64,000 nt of DNA, from the NCBI RefSeq assembly GCF_004216775.1, contig NZ_SGXF01000001.1:1-64000 (forward strand), in the 5' to 3' direction. Every line of letters begins with the position of its first letter. The first letter of the stretch is position 1. Under the pieces are notes generated by a model. It ran no database searches. It saw only the letters and a list, made by a program, of their open reading frames with translations, and had not been told where the DNA came from. Shown in pieces: positions 9,376 through 17,248 of the stretch. The translations under genes and the position numbers were made by a program. Source of the DNA: Cuneatibacter caecimuris. Its GTDB lineage: Bacteria; Bacillota; Clostridia; Lachnospirales; Lachnospiraceae.

Positions 9376-10101
9376 CTAAGATATTTTTACAATATTCAGT
9401 GACGCTCCTGTACCGGCTTGTAATGTAACCAAACCATTTACACCATAAAATTGTAATGATAATATATCACCTGCAGTTAAGGCCTGCATAAAAGTCACAC
9501 TATATTCACTTGAAGATGTTGAAGAAATATTAATTGAATTCGTTATTGGCGTCCCGTTTAATGTTACTCTTGATGACATCGGCAATCCTGATGTCATTTT
9601 GATATCATAAGAAATTAAATAAGTCCCAGTTTGAGCAACTGTAAATTCTGAATCTGTAGTATCCGCTGTAAAGCCATTCATATAGGGTTGAACTGGCAGA
9701 GAAATATTCGTCCCATCTGTTGTTACAGAAAAGGTACTGGATGATATATTAAGTGCTGACATTGCGGCAGAGGCTTCTGATATTCCTGTTGGGCCCGTCG
9801 GGCCGGTGACTCCTGTAGATCCGGTGGCTCCTCTCTGGCCAGTAGGTCCGGTGGCTCCCGTGGCGCCTGTCATACCACGTTGGCCGATAGGGCCTTGAGC
9901 GCCCATGGGGCCCTGAGGACCGGGAGGGCCCTGTGGACCGGGAGGACAGGCCGGAGGGCAAGGTCCCACCGGCGGCCTGGGCGGACAGGGCGGCGGACAG
10001 CAGCCACCCATCCTTTCCCTTCTTTCCTCCTCATATTCCCCGCCTGTATTATTCTCGCATCTCCCATAGCTGGATTTCATATGCGGAAAATTTGGAAACA
10101 T
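9376..10101 (-). CDS. Collagen-like exosporium-type protein 3
   Basis: The 241-residue third paralogue has the leader [29 protein letters not shown], then CCPPPCPP, then a short Gly-X-Y region (about 55-110), then a C-terminal domain of about 130 residues. The C-terminal domain ends '[14 protein letters not shown]' and resembles the BclA/TNF-like head ('[22 protein letters not shown]'). It lies immediately downstream of, and co-directional with, the glycosyltransferase gene, a neighbour pairing known for clostridial bclA genes. The RBS AAAGGAG is 8 bases before the ATG. Confidence 0.85.
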   Translation of the reverse strand: MFPNFPHMKSSYGRCENNTGGEYEEERRERMGGCCPPPCPPRPPVGPCPPACPPGPQGPPGPQGPMGAQGPIGQRGMTGATGATGPTGQRGATGSTGVTGPTGPTGISEASAAMSALNISSSTFSVTTDGTNISLPVQPYMNGFTADTTDSEFTVAQTGTYLISYDIKMTSGLPMSSRVTLNGTPITNSINISSTSSSEYSVTFMQALTAGDILSLQFYGVNGLVTLQAGTGASLNIVKIS

Positions 10102-10121
10102 TTTACCAACTCCTTTCCATT

Positions 10122-10151
10122 TATCTTATGTGGACATACGTTAATTCGTGT
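10122..10151 (-). promoter_or_regulatory. Sigma-K-like promoter of collagen-like gene 3
   Basis: CATAAGATA (10122-10130) and ACAC (10148-10151), 17-base spacer. The -35 part lies inside the last codons of the glycosyltransferase gene. Confidence 0.5.
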
Positions 10152-11208
10152 CGCTGAAATACCTGTCATTGTACAGCACCCATTCGGAATCCGGCCGGAA
10201 TTTTTTTGCAAGGCAGTGATATCCATAGGCTCTTTTCCTGCTTCCCATATGGTCGTAACAGACACAAAGCTGGATTGCAGGAAGAAAGCCGCGGCAGTCC
10301 TCTCTGATAAATGCTCCCGACTGCAGGCTTCTGGTATCGCGCAGCGCCTGCTGATACCAGGCTGCGGCGTTTTTCCATTGTTTCTGCTTCATCCACAGGC
10401 GTCCTATTTCGCAGCATATCTCTGCCCGGGGTGCAGACCACAAAAAGCTGCGAACCAGTTCTCCCATAGCTTCTGTTTCATTGCCCAGCGCTTCCTGGCA
10501 GGCCGCAGCCTGCAAACAGGATTCAATTTTATTTTCCAGCCAGGCTCCCGGCATCTCCTGAAAATGGTGAAGGACTTCCAAAGCTCTGCTGTAATTCTGA
10601 TGATCATACAGCTCTCTGCCATAATAAAACCACTCCCTGGGTTCCTGCAGCCCGCCTTCCTTCCGCATGTTTTCATAAATCCTGAGGTTTCTGTCAGGAT
10701 CTCCTTTTTTCACTTTTTGGTGAAGAACCTCCATATCCGTATATTGTATTGTTCCTGCAAGAGGAATCGCCTCATGAACCTTCCCTTTCCACCAGAAACC
10801 GCTATGATTTTTAAGCAGCCTTTCCCGGTAATAGGATAAAGAAGGGCGTCCTTTTTCATCAACTCCGGTCAGATATTTCATCATGACCACATCCGCCCTG
10901 TCCTCCTGGTTTTTCCAGATTTTCAGTTTTTCCAGATTCTCCTGGGTCATCACATCGTCCGCATCCAGCCACATGCAGTAATCCATGGACGCCTTTGAAA
11001 ATGCAAAATTTCTTGCTGCCGCAAAATCATCATTCCACGGAAAAGAATACACCTGATCCGCATAACCTGCGGCAATTACTTTTGTACTGTCCTTTGAACC
11101 GGTATCCGCAATGATAATCTCTTCCACAAAAGGCCTCACCGGCCTCAGACAGCGTTCCAGCACTTCTTCCTCATCCTTTACAATCATACATAAACTAATC
11201 GTCTTCAA
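10141..11208 (-). CDS. Family 2 glycosyltransferase with TPR-like tail
   Basis: The 355-residue protein has a GT-A domain starting 'ISLCMIVKDEEEVLERCL', with 'IIIADTGSKDST', the metal-binding DADD motif (MWLDADDVM) near residue 78, and 'GFWWKGKVHEAI'. The C-terminal 150 residues are helical and TPR-like. It likely transfers sugar from a nucleotide donor in the cytoplasm. Its position directly upstream of collagen-like gene 3 suggests it glycosylates collagen-region Thr, as proposed for SgtA beside bclA3 in Clostridioides difficile. The start is TTG, with GGAG 7 bases upstream. A CATANNNTA-like box (11234-11242) precedes it but lacks a good -35. Confidence 0.88.
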   Translation of the reverse strand: MKTISLCMIVKDEEEVLERCLRPVRPFVEEIIIADTGSKDSTKVIAAGYADQVYSFPWNDDFAAARNFAFSKASMDYCMWLDADDVMTQENLEKLKIWKNQEDRADVVMMKYLTGVDEKGRPSLSYYRERLLKNHSGFWWKGKVHEAIPLAGTIQYTDMEVLHQKVKKGDPDRNLRIYENMRKEGGLQEPREWFYYGRELYDHQNYSRALEVLHHFQEMPGAWLENKIESCLQAAACQEALGNETEAMGELVRSFLWSAPRAEICCEIGRLWMKQKQWKNAAAWYQQALRDTRSLQSGAFIREDCRGFLPAIQLCVCYDHMGSRKRAYGYHCLAKKFRPDSEWVLYNDRYFSDTN

Positions 11209-11274
11209 AGTCTTTCTCCATTGCTCTTTTCTGTAATATATGTTAGACTTTCCTCATAAGAAACGGAGGATTTT

Positions 11275-12174
11275 ATGAGCAATCAGAGAACTGTAAAAGA
11301 TTTTCAGTATATTTCCAACATCAAAGATCAGGAAGCGCTTCGCAAAAGCTTTTTTGATCTGGCCCGGTCCACTTTCGGCCTCTCGTTCCTGCCCTGGTAC
11401 CATGAAGGTGGATGGGGAACGGATTACATTCCTCATGTTCTGGCCGACGGGCAGACGGTTGCCGCAAATGTTTCTGTAAACAAAATGACTTTCCTTCACC
11501 GCGGGAAGCGGCGGCAATGGATTCAGCTGGGAACTGTGATGACTCACCCTGATTACCGTGGAAATGGGCTGGGCCGTTTTCTGATGGAGAAAATCCTGTC
11601 AGAATATAAAAACAGCGAAGCAGTCTATCTCTTCGCCAATGACACAGTTTTAGATTATTACCCCAAATTCGGTTTTCAGCCTTCCAGAGAATTCCACTGT
11701 ACCTTCCCTTTGCCGGAATTGCCCGTCCCTCTGGCCTCTGTGCGGAAGCTGGATATTTCTGACCAGAGGGACAGGGCTATGCTGCTGGACTATTATCAGA
11801 AAGGAAATCCGTATTCAGTCTTTTCCATGACAGAAAACCAGGGCCTGCTGCTGTTTCACTGCCTTAATTTCCTGCGGGATTCCATCTACTATTCCGCAGC
11901 TTACGACATGATTGTCCTGGCAGAATTTGAGGGGCGCACCATAGTCTGCCACGACCTGTACGGACCCGGCTCTGCTGTCCCGTTGAATCAGGTTTTGTGC
12001 ACAGTTTCCATGGGCCGCTCGGAGACGGCAGCGCTCTGCTTCATGCCGGAAAATACTGCAGGTATGGACTGTGTTCCCTGGAGGGAAGAAGATACCACCC
12101 TATTTTTCCTGGACACCGGCCGCCAGCCCTTTGACAGGGAGCAGCTGTTGTTTCCCACCGTCAGCCACGCGTGA
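11275..12174 (+). CDS. GNAT acetyltransferase
   Basis: The 299-residue protein has the GNAT core in its first half: 'LGTVMTHPDYRGNGLGRFLMEKIL' is the acetyl-CoA loop and 'YYPKFGFQPSREF' the C-terminal motif. The second half (about 160-299) is an extra domain I cannot name. The substrate is unknown. It is divergent from the glycosyltransferase gene, with a short AT-rich gap between. Confidence 0.85.
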   Translation: MSNQRTVKDFQYISNIKDQEALRKSFFDLARSTFGLSFLPWYHEGGWGTDYIPHVLADGQTVAANVSVNKMTFLHRGKRRQWIQLGTVMTHPDYRGNGLGRFLMEKILSEYKNSEAVYLFANDTVLDYYPKFGFQPSREFHCTFPLPELPVPLASVRKLDISDQRDRAMLLDYYQKGNPYSVFSMTENQGLLLFHCLNFLRDSIYYSAAYDMIVLAEFEGRTIVCHDLYGPGSAVPLNQVLCTVSMGRSETAALCFMPENTAGMDCVPWREEDTTLFFLDTGRQPFDREQLLFPTVSHA

Positions 12175-12210
12175 AGCAATGAGGTTTCGTAAAAGAATTT
12201 CAAAAAAAGG

Positions 12211-12239
12211 TTGACAAATATTGTCTCATCCTGTATATT
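12211..12239 (+). promoter_or_regulatory. Promoter of tRNA-Gly copy 3
   Basis: TTGACA, 17-base spacer, TATATT, with the same flanks as copies 1 and 2. Confidence 0.85.
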
Positions 12240-12268
12240 ATTTCTTGCAGTTAAAAAACAGCTGCAAT

Positions 12269-12340
12269 GCGCGAGTGGCTCAGTGGTGGAGTATCGCCTT
12301 GCCAAGGCGAGGGTCGCGGGTTCGAATCCCGTCTCGCGCT
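12269..12340 (+). tRNA. tRNA-Gly (anticodon GCC), copy 3
   Basis: Identical to the copies at 2050 and 5612. CCA is not encoded. Confidence 0.97.
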
Positions 12341-12372
12341 TTTTTCTTGTCAAAAATATAATGTTTTATAAG

Positions 12373-12402
12373 GCACTTGTCATTATGGCAGGTGCTGTTT
12401 TT
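12373..12402 (+). terminator. Terminator after tRNA-Gly copy 3
   Basis: Stem GCACTTG/CAGGTGC with a 9-base loop followed by TGTTTTT. Confidence 0.6.
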
Positions 12403-12479
12403 ATGCTCTGTGTTCAAATATGGAAAGCATAGAATCCCCGTCTCCTGCTGTAGCTTGCAGGAAACTAAATGTACGGGGA

Positions 12480-12680
12480 TTATTCACTCATCCTCTGCTT
12501 CTGCCAGTTCATGCGCCGTTCCTTTTCCTTCCCGAAATACCTGGACGGATTTTTTTGCATAGGCCATATTGGTTTCTGAAAAAATGGATGAATGGCCTGT
12601 GTGATTTCAAACGTAATTCGGTTTTCACGTAAAATGATACTGAAGCCTGCCAGGATGTGCTTTGTTTTACGGCTCAGGAG
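12480..12680 (-). other. Possible coding remnant in 395-base gap
   Basis: The gap 12341-12735 holds no clear gene. On the minus strand a stop-to-stop frame of about 65 codons runs from near 12680 to a TAA at 12480-12482. It has protein-like composition, ending 'SRYFGKEKERRMNWQKQRMSE'. Its only ATG with coding behind it is mid-frame, and no RBS is seen at the left end. It may be a truncated gene or chance. I do not recognise the product. Confidence 0.2.
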
Positions 12681-12688
12681 AAATCAAA

Positions 12689-12715
12689 CGCAGCGCCGTA
12701 CTGTCAGCGCTGCGT
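12689..12715 (-). terminator. Terminator of sugar isomerase gene
   Basis: 9-bp stem ACGCAGCGC/GCGCTGCGT, 21 bases after the stop at 12736. The U-rich segment TTGATTTC follows on the minus strand. Confidence 0.65.
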
Positions 12716-12735
12716 CTGATAAAAATCATTCTACT

Positions 12736-14181
12736 TTACTGAAATATTTCTGTCCGGAAGCCAACTACAGCCCCCAGTTCTTTCAGCTCTTTTGTATAAT
12801 CGCCGTAAACCACAGCCAGATGGTGTCCGAAGCAGCCGTTTGCCAGAGCTTGGCGGAATTCCCGGACGCCTCCTTCCACATCGTAATACACGGCCGGGCT
12901 GCATCCTCTCTCACGGAAGTCGCACCCCAGCACCTTCCCCCGCGCCGCAATCAGCGCGTCTCCATCCCTGTTGAACCGGGCAAAAGTCACTGTCTTTTCC
13001 TCATGGTCCCACATGTCAACCTGAATCTTGGTTCCCCAGCCTTCCGCCGTAAAGTGTCCTAACAGGTATTTCATGGGCTCTTCCTGAAAACCGTCCATTC
13101 TCAGCCCCGGAACAGAATGGTGAATTTCCAGCACATCCCGGTCAAATTCTACGGCAGGCGCTCCATATCCTGACAATTTCAGCCAGGACGCATTTCCCTG
13201 CCCTTTTGGTACCAGAACGGGATTCCCCATAAAAGTGGATTTTCCTGTCAGGTACATCAGGATCATTGTGGCGATAAGCACGTTCACATCCTCTTCACAG
13301 GCGGAGGGAATCCTGTCATCTTTGTTCAGGCTGTGGGCAAGGCAAGGAGTACATTTATTTTTCATGGGGAGCCTGGAAGCGCACAGCTCCTTGCACGAAG
13401 TGGTAAACGCATTGCATCCGTACTTTTCCATCAGCCGGCGCACTGCATAGTAATATTTCAGGTCCTGGCAGATCCATTCTTTCCGGATGCTGCTGTCCTG
13501 AGCCTGGTCCAGCAGCGATTCCGCCCGGGCTTCCATTTCCTCTGTCACATCCATCTGGTCCATCACGTCAAACACGGCCCGGAAGGTCAGCCTGCTGTTG
13601 CGGATGCCGTACCGGCCGGCTAGCCCCAAAAGGTCCGGACAGCTGGTATTTACGCTGGCTGGAATCTGTTCTGTAGCGGACAGAATCAGCATTTTTGTAT
13701 TGGCCAGTGCTTTTTTCACTCTCAAATAATGCAGCAGTTTGTTATATTCCCGATAATCATGGGCCATATAAGCTTCCAGGCCGATATTTTTATAAAATCC
13801 AACCAGGTCTATGGGAGTGGGGCCCAGATCCAGCATCGAAACTGCTTTCCCAAACCGTTCGATTCCAGGCACACGGTATGTAATCAAAAACAGGTCCGTC
13901 TGATATACATCCTTTTCCAGCTTTTCAAACTCTGATTCCGGCACTGTAAAGCTTTCGTCATACTCCAGGTAAACCGGTTCCAGAATATTCACCTCCGGGC
14001 TGATGTGCTTCTTCAGTTCCTCGCACCAGATCTCAAACTGTTCCAAACCTGTGCGGCGTTCATACCTGGGGTCCAGTTCCTCCACCGTCCCCGTCCGGCA
14101 GGGGCCTTCCCAGATATCCGTGTGCACCATGTTGCTGAACACTGGTTTCAGGTTCACCCTCACATCCATCGCATGTCTCAT
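12736..14181 (-). CDS. L-fucose/arabinose isomerase-like protein
   Basis: The protein of about 481 residues has the layout of the FucI/AraA-like sugar isomerase superfamily: a Rossmann-like N-terminal half, 'ACEEDVNVLIATMILMYLTGKSTFMGNPV' mid-region, and a C-terminal 'NGCFGHHLAVVYGDY' segment where the metal-binding His would lie. It probably interconverts an aldose and ketose; fucose is suggested only by the nearby alpha-L-fucosidase. I chose the second of two adjacent ATGs (14181), 6 bases after AAGGAGG. It follows sufE closely, though the functions seem unrelated. Confidence 0.7.
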   Translation of the reverse strand: MRHAMDVRVNLKPVFSNMVHTDIWEGPCRTGTVEELDPRYERRTGLEQFEIWCEELKKHISPEVNILEPVYLEYDESFTVPESEFEKLEKDVYQTDLFLITYRVPGIERFGKAVSMLDLGPTPIDLVGFYKNIGLEAYMAHDYREYNKLLHYLRVKKALANTKMLILSATEQIPASVNTSCPDLLGLAGRYGIRNSRLTFRAVFDVMDQMDVTEEMEARAESLLDQAQDSSIRKEWICQDLKYYYAVRRLMEKYGCNAFTTSCKELCASRLPMKNKCTPCLAHSLNKDDRIPSACEEDVNVLIATMILMYLTGKSTFMGNPVLVPKGQGNASWLKLSGYGAPAVEFDRDVLEIHHSVPGLRMDGFQEEPMKYLLGHFTAEGWGTKIQVDMWDHEEKTVTFARFNRDGDALIAARGKVLGCDFRERGCSPAVYYDVEGGVREFRQALANGCFGHHLAVVYGDYTKELKELGAVVGFRTEIFQ

Positions 14182-14198
14182 CATAATCCTCCTTTTTA

Positions 14199-14612
14199 TC
14201 AACTGGCTCTGAACAGGTTTTCGTAGTACCTGCGCAGGCCGTTTTCTCTGATCTCCCTGTAAATTACTTCTTCACTGATCTCCTCCAAAAATTCCGGCGG
14301 ATTCTCCCTGATTTCCCGGATCTCCCTTTCTTCGTACAGCTCCTGAAAAATGCTCAGCACGCCCAGCACCAGGACAGAATCGCTGTCATACCGGATGCTG
14401 ATCCGCCCATTTTCCCAATTCACCTTCTGCCATATGGCAGTCTGGCAGCCTGGAATCCGGTAGTCTTCTCTCCTAAGTTCCCGGTTTCCTGGATTGCTTA
14501 ACCCCAGAGACAGCAGAAAGCTGCATTGGGCGAAGCAGTCTTCCAGGCGCTTCAGCCGTGCCTTCCATCTGGCCTGAACAACTGATATTTCTTCAGCTTT
14601 TTCCTGTATCAT
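14199..14612 (-). CDS. sufE: SufE-like sulfur acceptor
   Basis: The 137-residue protein matches the SufE/CsdE family: 'LSLGLSNPGNRELRREDYRIPGCQTAIW' carries the catalytic Cys in the RIPGCQ motif. It accepts persulfide from the SufS-type desulfurase encoded by the overlapping upstream gene (20-base overlap) and passes sulfur to Fe-S scaffold proteins. No sufB, C, D or U is seen here, so the scaffold is elsewhere. Confidence 0.88.
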   Translation of the reverse strand: MIQEKAEEISVVQARWKARLKRLEDCFAQCSFLLSLGLSNPGNRELRREDYRIPGCQTAIWQKVNWENGRISIRYDSDSVLVLGVLSIFQELYEEREIREIRENPPEFLEEISEEVIYREIRENGLRRYYENLFRAS

Positions 14613-15801
14613 GCAAAATCTCCTTCAGCCCGGCACAAAGAAAATCAATATCCTGCCTGGTATTGTACAGCGCCAGCGAAACCCGGCAGGCTCCCCGCGC
14701 GTCAAGCCTTCTCATATATGGATGGGCGCAGTGCGCGCCGCTTCTTACCGCAATATTCTTCATAGCGAGCATCATCCCGATATCGTAGGAGGATAACCTG
14801 TCTGATACAAAAGACAGGACTGGTCCTGTCAGGCCTTCCGGTCCCAGAATTCTGATCCCGTTCAGCTTTTCCAGGGATTCCCGCAGGTATCCGGCCAGCT
14901 GATTTTCATAGGCACGGACTTCCTTCCTCCCCAATTTTCCCAGATACTGCACCGCCGTTTCCAGCCCCAATGATGCCGCTACATCAGGCGTACCTGCTTC
15001 AAACTTTTCCGGAACAGATTTGTACAGGACGTTTTCTGTTCCAGCCTCTTCCACCATGCCGCCGCCGAAAAACACCGGCTCCATCTCATCCAGAAATTTT
15101 CTTTTCCCATAAAGCACTCCGCTCCCCATGGGGCCGTACACCTTGTGGCCGGAAAAACAGAGGAAATCATAATCCAGCTCCTTTGCCGGCAGTTCTGTGT
15201 GCGCTGCTGCCTGGGCCGCGTCCACAAACACCGCAGCTTTTCGTCTGTGCGCCGCTTCAATAATCGCAGGCAGGTCGGGACATACCCCTGTGACATTAGA
15301 CATGGCTGTAACCGCCACCAGCCGGGTTCTCTCATCGATGAGCTCCGTCACCCGGCGGGCGGGCAGGCCTCCGTCCTCTTGCGCCCTGGCAATCCGCAGG
15401 CTGCACTGCCGCATTCTGCACTGCTCCAGCCAGGGAAGCAGGTTGGAATGGTGTTCCAGCTCGGTAACCACGATGTTGTCCCCGGGACGCAGATATCTTC
15501 TGCAGAATCCGGCCGCCGCCAGATTGCAGGCTTCTGTGGCTCCTCTGACAAAAATCACTGAGCCCCCGCTCTCCGCTTCCAAAAAATTTTCCATACTTTT
15601 TCTGGCTATGCGGTACGAATCTGTGGATTGCCTGCTGAGGCGGTAACCACCCCGGTATACATTGGCGTTTTCTTCCTGGTAATACCGCATCAGCCTGTCA
15701 GTCACACATGCGGGTTTTTGAGAGGTGGCCGCATTGTCCAAATAAACAAGATTCCCACTTAAAATCGGGAAATCATCTCTTACCCCCAGCAGCTTCTGCA
15801 T
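14593..15801 (-). CDS. sufS: SufS-type cysteine desulfurase
   Basis: The 402-residue PLP enzyme releases sulfur from cysteine. Visible are 'YLDNAATSQKP' at the start, 'NVYRGGYRLSRQST', the His-His of 'TELEHHSNLLPW', the PLP lysine in 'FSGHKVYGPMGSGVLYG', and the active Cys loop 'VRSGAHCAHPYM'. The short loop and GAHCAHP motif place it in group II (SufS/CsdA). It overlaps the upstream ACP-like gene by 29 bases and sufE downstream by 20, so translation is probably coupled. Confidence 0.94.
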   Translation of the reverse strand: MQKLLGVRDDFPILSGNLVYLDNAATSQKPACVTDRLMRYYQEENANVYRGGYRLSRQSTDSYRIARKSMENFLEAESGGSVIFVRGATEACNLAAAGFCRRYLRPGDNIVVTELEHHSNLLPWLEQCRMRQCSLRIARAQEDGGLPARRVTELIDERTRLVAVTAMSNVTGVCPDLPAIIEAAHRRKAAVFVDAAQAAAHTELPAKELDYDFLCFSGHKVYGPMGSGVLYGKRKFLDEMEPVFFGGGMVEEAGTENVLYKSVPEKFEAGTPDVAASLGLETAVQYLGKLGRKEVRAYENQLAGYLRESLEKLNGIRILGPEGLTGPVLSFVSDRLSSYDIGMMLAMKNIAVRSGAHCAHPYMRRLDARGACRVSLALYNTRQDIDFLCAGLKEILHDTGKS

Positions 15802-16210
15802 AACTCTCCTCCGACATTTTCTTCATCACCGCGTCCGCCAGCTGTTCCAGCGTGGAGATCTTCACTGCCTGGGCGTCTTCCAGGCGGATGCCCAGCTCAT
15901 TTTCTACAAACATGATGAACAAATTTTTCATCTGCACCACCAGGCTGGTCTGATGGCAGTCATGGGACCGGATCTGGCTCTGCAGCTCTGTATTTGTGAT
16001 CTTCCCTGCCTCAGCCATTTTCAGCTTCACACTATAAATGGCAAGATTTTTCAGATCCGTATCCGGTATGTCTTCCATCCCGAATTTCAGGCATACGCAC
16101 CTTCCCAGGCGTTCCAATATCTGGCTCTGATCCAAATCTGTTTTTTTCTGATCCTTCAGATCCTGTAAAATAGCCCTGGCCTCCCGCTCCTTATCAAAAA
16201 AATCCTTCAT
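15773..16210 (-). CDS. ACP-like small protein upstream of sufS
   Basis: The 145-residue helical protein has a C-terminal half that resembles acyl carrier protein helices II-IV: 'SHDCHQTSLVVQMKNLF..FVENELGIRLEDAQAVKISTL' followed by 'EQLADAVMKKM'. Where ACP has the Asp-Ser phosphopantetheine site, this reads Asp-Cys. Its 3' end overlaps sufS by 29 bases, implying linked function, perhaps regulating the desulfurase as ACP does in mitochondrial Fe-S assembly (inference). Start at 16210: GAGG lies 8 bases upstream, and a longer upstream reading lacks RBS support. Confidence 0.6.
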   Translation of the reverse strand: MKDFFDKEREARAILQDLKDQKKTDLDQSQILERLGRCVCLKFGMEDIPDTDLKNLAIYSVKLKMAEAGKITNTELQSQIRSHDCHQTSLVVQMKNLFIMFVENELGIRLEDAQAVKISTLEQLADAVMKKMSEESYAEAAGGKR

Positions 16211-16354
16211 CCCTTCATCCTCTTTATGCAGATTACTCTTTCTTTTTCTCTTCCTATCTTGTATTATAAAAGAAAACCTTTGAATTTTTTTTGCGTTTCC
16301 TTCACATTTTTTTGCTGTTCCTGGGAAAGGCAGATTATCCGGAAAGGAGTTTAC

Positions 16355-17248
16355 ATGAAAAAGGAATACCGGCTGTATACAGAGATTCTGCGCAATGATT
16401 TTCTTGCCAGGCACAATATCAGCGAACGTCCTTCCAATCATCATTTTCATATCCATCCCCAGCTGGAAATACTTCTGCCCTGCTCCGACGGGCTGAAATG
16501 CCAGTTAGAGCATCAGACCGTTTCTGTGCCAAAGCATCATCTTTTTCTGCTCAACCACAGCGACCTGCACCGGTTTTATATGGATGAGCCGGGCAGGTAC
16601 GACCGTTACGTCTTCTATTTTTCGCCGGAAATCATTACTGAGTTTTCATCTCCTTCGGCAAATCTTTTGGACTGTTTTTATCTCCGCAGAGGCAGCTGCC
16701 CCAACCTCCTTCCCCTGCCGGAAGAACAGCTGCCGGAATTCCTTTTTTTGGCAGACCGCATGGTATATTATGACACTGTATCCCCTGCAGAGGTTTACGG
16801 AGCCGAAATATACAAGAAAATCTATCTGATCCAGTTTCTCCTCAAAGTGAACCGCCAATATCTGGACTACCATCAGATCGGCCCGCTCACATCTGGCGAG
16901 CGGGCCGGAAAAGAACTTGTTTATCAGGTGCTGGACTATATCCATCTCCACTATCAGGATACGCTGACCATGGATCAACTCTCTGCCAGGTTCCTGATTT
17001 CCAAGACAGGCCTGCACAATGCGTTCCGCATGGTGACAGGGGATTCCCCGGGCAATTATATCCTCCACTTCCGCCTCTCAAAAGCCAAGGAGCTGCTTCT
17101 ACAGGGCTGTTCTGTAGAACTGGCGGGACAGCTGTGCGGATTCGGCAATCTCTCCCATTTCAGCAGAATTTTCAAACGGAACTGCGGCAAGGCTCCGAAA
17201 CAGTTTCAGCTTCAGGCACGGACGGCTGTTTCAAAAACAGTTCAATGA
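16355..17248 (+). CDS. AraC-family regulator
   Basis: The 297-residue protein has an N-terminal cupin-like sensing domain ('HHFHIHPQLEILLPCSDGLKCQLEHQ') and a C-terminal double helix-turn-helix: 'LTMDQLSARFLISKTGLHNAFRMVTGDSPGNYILHFRLSKAKELL' and 'SVELAGQLCGFGNLSHFSRIFKRNCGKAPKQF'. It likely controls a carbohydrate operon. The start follows GGAAAGGAG. Its 3' end overlaps the convergent alpha-L-fucosidase gene by 77 bases. Confidence 0.9.
   Translation: MKKEYRLYTEILRNDFLARHNISERPSNHHFHIHPQLEILLPCSDGLKCQLEHQTVSVPKHHLFLLNHSDLHRFYMDEPGRYDRYVFYFSPEIITEFSSPSANLLDCFYLRRGSCPNLLPLPEEQLPEFLFLADRMVYYDTVSPAEVYGAEIYKKIYLIQFLLKVNRQYLDYHQIGPLTSGERAGKELVYQVLDYIHLHYQDTLTMDQLSARFLISKTGLHNAFRMVTGDSPGNYILHFRLSKAKELLLQGCSVELAGQLCGFGNLSHFSRIFKRNCGKAPKQFQLQARTAVSKTVQ

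Noticed and set aside
9997-10130. The short leader and conserved upstream block as a riboswitch shared by collagen genes
   Set aside because: Conservation is explained by a promoter, RBS and coding leader. No stable RNA fold is seen between promoter and start.
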